Part shown: positions 57,242-64,000 of the stretch, in pieces | Position numbering within the stretch: position 1 is the first letter of the stretch | Layout: each line of letters begins with the position of its first letter | Source of the DNA: JACIWB01 sp038818725 | Lineage (GTDB): Archaea > Thermoplasmatota > E2 > UBA202 > JdFR-43 | Reading direction: 5' to 3' | Assembly: GCA_038818725.1 (NCBI GenBank) | Contig: JAWAYL010000003.1 | Coordinates: 7,074 to 71,073, forward strand | Length of the DNA: 64,000 nucleotides | The notes under the pieces: generated by a model | Database searches by the model: none | Told to the model about the DNA's origin: nothing | The model's input: the letters and a program-made list of their open reading frames with translations, nothing else | Position numbers and translations under genes: made by a program

Positions 57242-59734
57242 ATGAGAAAAATTATAGCAATTTTTGTTTTCTTCTCCATCTTTCTCTTATCTTTTTTAAA
57301 TTTTTCTACAGGAGGAAGCCAAATTAAGAGGAGCAACTTAACTATTAATGCCTTTAACAATGGTGAAAAAATATTGATTGACTTAAAAATAGAAAAATTT
57401 GATTCTCAACAAATAGAAATAGATGGAAAAAGATATTACAAGGTTGGTATTGAAAAGGAAGGAAAAATAATGGAAAAGGGTTATCCAGAGCTTCCCAAGA
57501 TATGTAGGAGTGTTATAATTCCTGATAATATGGAGATGGAGGCAAGGATAATAGATGCAAAATTTATAGAATATGAAAATATAGATGTTGCACCTTCTAA
57601 GGGAAGCATTCTCCGAACTATAGATCCAGATGAAGTTGAATATGAATTTGGAGAGATATATAAGGAAGATAAATGGTATCCTGGAAATATAGTAAATTTA
57701 AGGGAGCCATATATCTTAAGAGATTTTAGAGGGCAAACAGTGGAGATTTATCCTCTTCAGTATAATCCAGTTCAGAAGAAACTAAGATTTTATACTGATA
57801 TAACCTTAGAAATATATCCAAAAGAGGAAGGAGGAGCAAATGTGTATGAGAGAACAAAACCGCTTGAAAAAATTGATAGAGAGTTCAATGAAATTTACAA
57901 GAAACATTTTATAAATTATAACAGTGCCAAATATATTCCTGTTGAAGAGGATGGAGGAATGCTTATAATATGTTATGATAGTTTTTACTCCTCAATGCTT
58001 CCCTTGGTTAGATGGAAAAACATGAAAGGGATACCAACTGAAATAGTAAATTTATCTGCTATAGGAAATACTCCAACTGCTATAAAAAATTATATCGTAA
58101 ATTACTACAATACCCATGATTTAACTTTTGTTTTGCTTGTTGGAGATGCCCAGCAAGTGCCAAGCATGTCTGCTGGAGGATATGCTTCTGATCCAAGCTA
58201 TTCATATATAGTTGGAAATGATCATTACCCAGATTTATTTGTTGGAAGATTTTCCGCTCAAAATATAGCCCAAGTTGAAACACAGGTAAATAGGAGCATA
58301 AATTACGAGAAATACCCACAAATAGCAAATTGGTATAGCAAAGGAGTTGGAATAGCATCATCGCAAGGACCAGGAGATGACAATGAATACGACTATCAGC
58401 ATATAAGAAATATAAGAAATAAATTACTCAATTACACCTATATCCAAGTTGATGAGTTATATGATGGTTCTCAGGGCGGAGAAGATGCGCCTGGCAATCC
58501 AACGCCGAGCATGGTTGCATCATCTATAAATGCTGGAAGGGGGATAATAAATTATTGCGGGCATGGAAGTGCAACTTCATGGACTACATCTGGATTTAGC
58601 AATAGCGATGTAAATTCTCTCCTAAATGATAATATGCTTCCTTTTATATGGTCTGTTGCTTGTGATAACGGAAAGTTTGATACATATGATACATGTTTTG
58701 CGGAAGCATGGCTGAGAGCAACCCATAATGGACAGCCAATCGGAGCAATAGCAACATTTATGTCTTCAAGAACTCAATACTGGAATGAGCCAATGGATGC
58801 ACAGGATGAAATGGTTGATATACTAGTTGAAACATATTCAAATAATATAAAAAGAACATTTGGAGGTATATCCTTTAATGGGTGCATGCATATGAATGAT
58901 GTATATGGCTCCAGTGGTTATACAATGACAGATACTTGGCATGTTTTTGGTGACCCTTCACTTGAAGTAAGAACTGCTACACCAACAAATATGAGTGTAG
59001 AGCATCCTTCAAGTGTAAGGGCTGGAAATGTATCAATTTTGATAAATGTTAGCGGGGCAACAAAAGCACTTTGTGCAGTTTCAAAAGATGGGATTTTATT
59101 AGGAAGAGCATACACAAATGCCAGCGGGCAAGCAATTATTAACTTTACAATAAATGAAACAGGCTACGTAGATTTTGTTGTTACTGCGTATAACAAGGTA
59201 CCATATATAACTACAATAGAGGTTTTACCTGCTGAAATAACCCATAACTTCTCCTTAGTTAATCCTTGGAACTTAATTACAATTCCAGTTTTAGCAAATT
59301 TAACTGCAAAAAGCTTAATTGAAAATATCTCAGCTTGTAATGTTGTTGTAAGATGGGATNNNNNNNNNNNNNNNNNNNNNNNNNNNNNNNNNNNNNNNNN
59401 NNNNNNNNNNNNNNNNNNNNNNNNNNNNNNNNNNNNNNNNNNNNNNNNNNNNNNNNNNNCAAATTACTCAATTACAGGAATGCCAATAAGTAGTGTAGAA
59501 GTAAATTTAAGTGTTGGATGGAATATGATAGGATGGTTTAAAGATTCAACAAATGCAAAGAGCTTAATGCAAAATATAACATCATGCAATATTGTATGCA
59601 AATGGGATGCAATAAATCAGAAATATAAAGTATATGTGCAGGGAATGCCAGATTCATATAACTTTGCTATAAACAGAGGAGATGGAGTATTTGTAAGTGT
59701 TACTCAGCCAAGCATATGGCATGGAGAGGGATAA
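57242..59734 (+). CDS. Secreted C25 (gingipain) peptidase, classic form, with repeated C-terminal domain; internal assembly gap
   Basis: The product is about 830 residues, with a signal peptide (IIAIFVFFSIFLLSFLNFS), a gingipain-type propeptide (KGYPELPKICRSVIIPDN, QTVEIYPLQYNPVQKKL), and a C25 core: FVLLVGDAQQVPSMSAGGYA, LFVGRFSAQNI, NYCGHGSATSW with H441 and WSVACDNGKFDTYDTCFAEA with C474. GDPSLEVRTATP ends the catalytic part. An Ig-like domain (SSVRAGNVSILINVSG) and the C-terminal domain shared with the preceding gene follow. This is the most gingipain-like of the four. One hundred Ns at 59360-59459 interrupt the last domain but keep frame. Start ATG at 57242 rather than the frame's first ATG at 57227. 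Confidence 0.88.
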   Translation: MRKIIAIFVFFSIFLLSFLNFSTGGSQIKRSNLTINAFNNGEKILIDLKIEKFDSQQIEIDGKRYYKVGIEKEGKIMEKGYPELPKICRSVIIPDNMEMEARIIDAKFIEYENIDVAPSKGSILRTIDPDEVEYEFGEIYKEDKWYPGNIVNLREPYILRDFRGQTVEIYPLQYNPVQKKLRFYTDITLEIYPKEEGGANVYERTKPLEKIDREFNEIYKKHFINYNSAKYIPVEEDGGMLIICYDSFYSSMLPLVRWKNMKGIPTEIVNLSAIGNTPTAIKNYIVNYYNTHDLTFVLLVGDAQQVPSMSAGGYASDPSYSYIVGNDHYPDLFVGRFSAQNIAQVETQVNRSINYEKYPQIANWYSKGVGIASSQGPGDDNEYDYQHIRNIRNKLLNYTYIQVDELYDGSQGGEDAPGNPTPSMVASSINAGRGIINYCGHGSATSWTTSGFSNSDVNSLLNDNMLPFIWSVACDNGKFDTYDTCFAEAWLRATHNGQPIGAIATFMSSRTQYWNEPMDAQDEMVDILVETYSNNIKRTFGGISFNGCMHMNDVYGSSGYTMTDTWHVFGDPSLEVRTATPTNMSVEHPSSVRAGNVSILINVSGATKALCAVSKDGILLGRAYTNASGQAIINFTINETGYVDFVVTAYNKVPYITTIEVLPAEITHNFSLVNPWNLITIPVLANLTAKSLIENISACNVVVRWDXXXXXXXXXXXXXXXXXXXXXXXXXXXXXXXXXXNYSITGMPISSVEVNLSVGWNMIGWFKDSTNAKSLMQNITSCNIVCKWDAINQKYKVYVQGMPDSYNFAINRGDGVFVSVTQPSIWHGEG
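59235..59734 (+). repeat. C-terminal domain repeat, copy 2 (with N gap)
   Basis: This is the near-identical partner of 56737-57240. The flanks of the N run line up with positions 56862 and 56966 of copy 1, where 103 bases lie between. The two copies probably arose by recent duplication or are kept alike by gene conversion. Confidence 0.9.
59360..59459. other. Assembly gap of 100 Ns
   Basis: Exactly 100 undetermined bases. The round number suggests a scaffolding placeholder rather than a measured length. By comparison with copy 1 the missing piece is probably 103 bases, still in frame. The gap falls in the repeat, which explains why assembly failed here. Confidence 0.95.
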
Positions 59735-59759
59735 AACTTTTTCTTCTTAATTTTTGGCC

Positions 59760-59804
59760 GAAATATTTATAAACTAATTTTCTATATACATTTGGAGGCA
59801 GAAA
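59760..59804 (+). promoter_or_regulatory. TATA box and Shine-Dalgarno leader before the giant adhesin-like gene
   Basis: AAATATTTATAAAC, then about 20 bases, then ATTTGGAGGCAGAAA before ATG at 59805. It matches the leader of the C25 gene at 21837 in the TATA element, in spacing and in the TTTGGAGGC ribosome-binding site. Confidence 0.55.
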
Positions 59805-62800
59805 ATGAACGAAAAAAATGCAGAAAAAAAGGTTGTAAGTTTGTTGGTAGTTAGCATACTAGCGATGGCATCTTTTGTACCAATAGCAATAGCAGATCAA
59901 CCAGGGCAACCAATTCCAAGATTTATCTATGGATACTGCTACTATATGAACTATGGAGGAACTCCAGCAACATATGCAAATGTTAAGCTTACAAATAGCA
60001 CAGGTGCTATACTTCAAATAATGACAGATGAATATGGAATATATGTAGCAGATGTAGGAAGTGCGGGATGGCAAGTGGGCGAAGATGTGCTTATAGAAGT
60101 ATTTGGAAATGCATCACAGGGATACGATGGATGGTATGGAAGGGCGGAAACAACTGTTCCATTAACAGGTATATGGAAGAATATTACATTGAAGCCACCT
60201 GGCTGGGGAGGACTTAATGAAGGCTTTGAAGGAGGAGCAATTCCATCTGGATGGACTGTTATAAATAATGATGGAGATACTTATCAATGGGAAGCATACA
60301 ATGCAGGAACAGGTGCTCATACAGGAAGCTGGGTTGCAAGAGTTCACTGGAACAGTGCTGGAAATGATGACTGGCTTATTACACCCCATCTTTCAGTAAA
60401 AGCGGGAGATAAATTCAGCTTCTGGGCAAAATCATATTCATCATCTTACCTAGAGGACTTTGAAGTATGGCTTTCAACCGCAGGAAATACAATACCTGAA
60501 TTTACAGTATTGCTTGGAACTGTTCACAATGTTCCATACACATGGACATATTATGAATATGATTTATCCACATATGCTGGGCAACAGGTATACATTGCGA
60601 TAAGATGTATTTCAGTAAATGATTTTTATCTCTATGTAGATGATGTAGTTGGACCAAGCCTTGCTTTGCCAGATGATGACTTTGGAGCCACTTCAATTAC
60701 TATCTCACCAGCTCAAACCGCTCTTGTTCCATATTATGAGCAGGGAACAGATATAACTATAGATGTAACAGTTAAAAACTTTGGAGAAAATAGCTGGGAT
60801 GAAGTTCCAGTTACAGTAAAAATAACAAATTATGAAACATCAACAGTTGTATATCAGCAAACAAAATATACACATGTAATAGGAAAATTGCAAACTGAAA
60901 CTATATCATTTACATGGCATGCGGAAACAGTTTGCCTGCACATTATTGAAGCATATACTGAATTACCAGGAGATGAAAATCCAGCAAATGATGCAGCTCC
61001 AGTAAAATATGTTGGAATATACAAGCAAGGAGGAATTTTTGAAAGCTTTGAAGGAACATATCCACCAACCTATTGGTCACAAGTAAATACAAGCACTAGC
61101 ACTTCTTATGCAATTCATGGAAGTTATTCGGTATATTTCAGCTACTTAACTGTAACTGAAAGAATTCTTGTAACTCCAAGAATGACAGTTGCAAGTGGTG
61201 ATACTTTTGCATTCTGGTTCTTAAAAGCATATACTTCTTCCGCTGGAGAATATTTCAGAGTTGAATATGGCTCAGATTTAACAGGATGGACAGAATTGAT
61301 GAACCTTTCCTATAACGACTTAAATGGAATGAATAGCTATACATGGTATTATTTCTCATTTGATTTATCATCACTTGCTGGACAGACAATTCAAATACGC
61401 TTCTATTATGCACCAAAAGGTGGAGCAAGCATTTGGATTGATGCAGTAAAAGCGTCAGTAATGGCTCCATATCATAATGCAGCAGTCATTTCAATAGATG
61501 CCCCAGTAAGCGGACCCGCTGGCTTGCAGGTGCCAGCAGCAACAATAAAGAATAAAGGAACAGTTCAGGATACATTTGATGTAACCTTCAATATATATCA
61601 GATTGGTGGCTCACTATTAAGCGAAGGATTTGAAACAAGCGTCCCGCCACCCGGATGGACAGAACAAATAGTTAATGACCCAGGAACAGACCCAGATTGG
61701 AGCCAGGTAAGCAGTGGAACAAATCCAAGCTGCACACCTCATAGTGGAAGCTATATGGCAAAGTTCAATTCATTTAATTGTCCATCTACCGCATCTGCAA
61801 GATTATATACTAATATGCTCGATTTCAGTTCATATCCGAATTTATTCCTTGCATTCTGGATGTATCATGATACAGGATATCCAACAAAACTTGATAGAAT
61901 AGTCATTCAATATTCATTAGATGGTTCAACATGGAATGATATTGCAACAATTTATAGATACGACGGCTCAACTGGATGGAAACAGCATACACTTGATTTA
62001 TCTTCATATGTAGGAGGGCAAAGCCAGGCATGGATTGGATTCCTTGCAATAAGCGACTTTGGAAACAACATGTATATAGATGATGTTGAAATTAGAGAAT
62101 TAACTCTTGTATATACTGATAGCGGACAAATTACATTGCCAGCTGGACAGCAGGGACAAATTACTTTTGATCCATGGCTTGGACTTGTTGGAACATACCT
62201 TGTTACAGTAGATGTAACTGTGGCTGATGATTATGATTTAACAGATAACCATATGGCGACAATAATTACATTAACAGATAACATTCCACCTGAAATAACA
62301 AATGTTCAGGCGATTCCACAAAGCCAGACAAATGCGCCACCTAACTTTGTAAATATAACAGCGGAAGTAACTGATAATGTTCAAGTTGCTCTTGTTGAAG
62401 CAATTATAACATATCCAGATTCAAGTGTGCATACATTCCCAATGAATGAAGCAAAGGGAATTTATTATTTAAATCAGGAATATACTGATGTTGGAACATA
62501 TTACTTTGATATACATGCAGTTGATATTTATAATAATGAAAATACAGCAACAGGTTACTGGTTTGAAATAACAGAAAATAATCCACCAGATGCTCCAACA
62601 AATCCATATCCAGCGAATGGAGCAACAGGTGTGCCAGTAACAACAGTTATGAGTGTTGATGTAAGCGATCCAGATAATGAGCCATTAACAGTTTATTTCT
62701 ACTGGGCAAACAACACGCTTATAGGAACTGCATCTAATGTTCCAAGTGGAGGAACAGCAACAATTGGTCCAATTACATTAAATGAGCTAACAACTTATGA

Positions 62801-64000
62801 ATGGTATGCGGTTGCATTTGATGGAATGTATTCAACACCATCTCCAACATGGAGCTTTACAACAGGAATGGCAATGCCACCATATATTGAAATTGGTAAT
62901 CCAGCATCAACAACATGCACTGGTTATGTGCCAACTTATGGTTTCTGGGATTATAGCTGGAGCGCTGTAATATACTTGCAATCTGAAATTGGATATGAAT
63001 TTGATATAGTCAAGATAGCATATGATGTATGCAATAACCCAGCTATGTATACATTCCAGAATCAAAAGATTTATATGGGTCATACAACACTAAGCTCATG
63101 GCCAGATTCAACACAGCCAGATAACAGCACATTAACTCTTGTATATGAGGGACCAATAACATTTAATGGACCAGGATGGCATGAAATTGAATTGCAAACA
63201 CCATTCCATTATAACAATGTTGATAATCTCGTGATTTATTGGGAAAATCAGGATGGAAGCTGGGCAAGTGGATATCCAACATTTAGATACACTTCTCAGA
63301 CAAATAGAGCAAAATATGATTATGCCGATTACACATGGCCACCGCCAGCGCCAGGCTATGTTGGCGCATATATGGCAAATATCAGATTATATCGCCAGAT
63401 AAATTATGATGTAGGAGTTAAATCAATTAATTATCCACTCAATGGCTCAGCAATTGGTGAAACTACACCAGTATTTGTAAATGCTACAGTAAAGAACTAT
63501 GGTGCACAGCCAGCAACATTTAATGTAAATTGTACAATAACAAAGATAGTTAAGGAAGAGAAACCATTATGGGTATATGAAGATTTCACAGCAACATGGA
63601 CTGATCAAAATGGAGACGGCTTTACTGAACCACCTGGATGGATAAATGATGTATATAATACAGGACCAAGCACATATTATTATCCATACTGGCATCAAAA
63701 TACAGCTTATTACCATACTTCACCAGCTGCAGCATTTGTATGGTGGGACTATGAAGACCAGGATGAATATCTTATAACTCCACAAATTGATTTAACAACC
63801 GCAACAAATCCAAAGCTTGAATTCTATTCATATGTATATCGTGGCTCAACATATGGCGACCACTACTGGGTAGATATATCAACAGATGATGGGCAGACAT
63901 GGACTCACTTGCTTGACTTCTCAAGCTTGAGTGGAGGATGGGACTATTGGGGCACATTATATCAGATTGATTTATCAGCATATACTGGCCAGGTAGTAAG
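59805..64000 (+). CDS. Giant secreted adhesin-like protein with repeated choice-of-anchor (cleaved-adhesin) domains, 3' partial
   Basis: The frame from the ATG at 59805 stays open to the window edge (over 1395 residues). After a signal peptide (about 1-31, ILAMASFVPIAIA-like) comes a carboxypeptidase-regulatory-like domain (NVKLTNSTG, about 38-130). Jelly-roll choice-of-anchor J/cleaved-adhesin domains follow at about 137-282, 411-552, 607-764 and from 1255, with cores such as DDWLITPHLSVKAGDKFSFW and DEYLITPQIDLTTATNPKLE. CARDB-like linkers lie between, and a fibronectin-like unit (PPDAPTNPYPANGATGVP) at about 926-1022. Cleaved-adhesin domains also occur in gingipains. The rest beyond 64000 may hold a peptidase or more repeats. 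It probably sits on the cell surface or in the medium. Confidence 0.8.
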   Translation, partial: MNEKNAEKKVVSLLVVSILAMASFVPIAIADQPGQPIPRFIYGYCYYMNYGGTPATYANVKLTNSTGAILQIMTDEYGIYVADVGSAGWQVGEDVLIEVFGNASQGYDGWYGRAETTVPLTGIWKNITLKPPGWGGLNEGFEGGAIPSGWTVINNDGDTYQWEAYNAGTGAHTGSWVARVHWNSAGNDDWLITPHLSVKAGDKFSFWAKSYSSSYLEDFEVWLSTAGNTIPEFTVLLGTVHNVPYTWTYYEYDLSTYAGQQVYIAIRCISVNDFYLYVDDVVGPSLALPDDDFGATSITISPAQTALVPYYEQGTDITIDVTVKNFGENSWDEVPVTVKITNYETSTVVYQQTKYTHVIGKLQTETISFTWHAETVCLHIIEAYTELPGDENPANDAAPVKYVGIYKQGGIFESFEGTYPPTYWSQVNTSTSTSYAIHGSYSVYFSYLTVTERILVTPRMTVASGDTFAFWFLKAYTSSAGEYFRVEYGSDLTGWTELMNLSYNDLNGMNSYTWYYFSFDLSSLAGQTIQIRFYYAPKGGASIWIDAVKASVMAPYHNAAVISIDAPVSGPAGLQVPAATIKNKGTVQDTFDVTFNIYQIGGSLLSEGFETSVPPPGWTEQIVNDPGTDPDWSQVSSGTNPSCTPHSGSYMAKFNSFNCPSTASARLYTNMLDFSSYPNLFLAFWMYHDTGYPTKLDRIVIQYSLDGSTWNDIATIYRYDGSTGWKQHTLDLSSYVGGQSQAWIGFLAISDFGNNMYIDDVEIRELTLVYTDSGQITLPAGQQGQITFDPWLGLVGTYLVTVDVTVADDYDLTDNHMATIITLTDNIPPEITNVQAIPQSQTNAPPNFVNITAEVTDNVQVALVEAIITYPDSSVHTFPMNEAKGIYYLNQEYTDVGTYYFDIHAVDIYNNENTATGYWFEITENNPPDAPTNPYPANGATGVPVTTVMSVDVSDPDNEPLTVYFYWANNTLIGTASNVPSGGTATIGPITLNELTTYEWYAVAFDGMYSTPSPTWSFTTGMAMPPYIEIGNPASTTCTGYVPTYGFWDYSWSAVIYLQSEIGYEFDIVKIAYDVCNNPAMYTFQNQKIYMGHTTLSSWPDSTQPDNSTLTLVYEGPITFNGPGWHEIELQTPFHYNNVDNLVIYWENQDGSWASGYPTFRYTSQTNRAKYDYADYTWPPPAPGYVGAYMANIRLYRQINYDVGVKSINYPLNGSAIGETTPVFVNATVKNYGAQPATFNVNCTITKIVKEEKPLWVYEDFTATWTDQNGDGFTEPPGWINDVYNTGPSTYYYPYWHQNTAYYHTSPAAAFVWWDYEDQDEYLITPQIDLTTATNPKLEFYSYVYRGSTYGDHYWVDISTDDGQTWTHLLDFSSLSGGWDYWGTLYQIDLSAYTGQVV

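Overview
The window comes from an AT-rich, gene-dense archaeal genome. The signs are archaeal ribosomal proteins (L44e, S27e, S17e, L7Ae, S28e, L24e, S6e), aIF2 alpha and gamma, Nop10, Sec61 beta, RfcL, Dph2/Dph5, Trm5 and archaeal-type RibC. TATA-box promoters lie close to start codons and many transcripts look leaderless. A class II HMG-CoA reductase, a bacterial-type phosphoglycerate mutase and many secreted gingipain-like (C25) peptidases suggest a protein-degrading member of the Thermoplasmatota, for example one of the sediment lineages known for extracellular peptidases. That placement is inference. A run of exactly 100 Ns and several frameshifted genes point to a draft or metagenome assembly.

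Layout. 1-0.9 kb: end of a ThiD-ThiN fusion. 0.9-4.4 kb (minus): rpl44e-rps27e-aif2a-nop10-PAC2-HerA operon. 4.5-6.4 kb: a frameshifted nuclease-like gene and HMG-CoA reductase. 6.4-10.2 kb: Sec61 beta, a GPN-loop GTPase variant, a PKD surface protein and an A24 prepilin peptidase. 10.2-11.5 kb (minus): response regulator plus AAA ATPase. 11.8-14.3 kb: mfnA-hpt-dph2. 14.4-17.2 kb: a reductase divergent from rps17e-ribB-ribL-ribC. 17.2-20.6 kb: an accessory patch with a decayed gene, a CPBP protease, small secreted proteins (one frameshifted) and a rhodanese. 20.6-29.7 kb: zinc-ribbon protein, tRNA-Leu, a PdxS-like protein without its catalytic lysines, a large C25 peptidase, dph5, trm5, an M42 peptidase and a propeller protein. 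29.8-37.8 kb: tRNA-Gly(UCC), purN, type-2 SerRS, a LuxE-like/transglutaminase-like/Mut7-C operon, a ZIP transporter, a lipoprotein, gpmI and tRNA-His. 37.9-46.2 kb: SLC13/ArsB-type permease, acetyl-CoA synthetase, a coiled-coil protein with rfcL, thioredoxin reductase and a second C25 peptidase. 46.3-52 kb: L7Ae-S28e-L24e-Ndk, a two-hairpin H/ACA guide RNA, panE, tRNA-Gly(GCC), a DMT transporter and rps6e-aif2g-PIN-queF. 52-64 kb: two more C25 peptidases with a near-identical C-terminal domain, then a giant adhesin-like protein running off the window.

The two strongest observations concern RNA. (1) Three of the four tRNA genes (Gly-UCC, His-GUG, Gly-GCC) carry a related 44-45 nt insertion at the same place in the T-loop. 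It is identical in two of them and folds as a bulge-helix-bulge with the T-arm, so it looks like a family of spreading T-loop tRNA introns. (2) The gap after ndk encodes a double-hairpin H/ACA pseudouridylation guide with matching 9-nt kink-loops and correctly spaced ACA boxes. It sits close to rpl7ae, and nop10 is also in the window; both encode proteins of the same particle.

Metabolically the window covers thiamine, riboflavin/FAD, CoA precursors (beta-alanine, pantoate), mevalonate, purines, glycolysis and acetate activation. The secreted peptidases, M42 aminopeptidase, transporters and acetyl-CoA synthetase fit a heterotroph that uses external protein.
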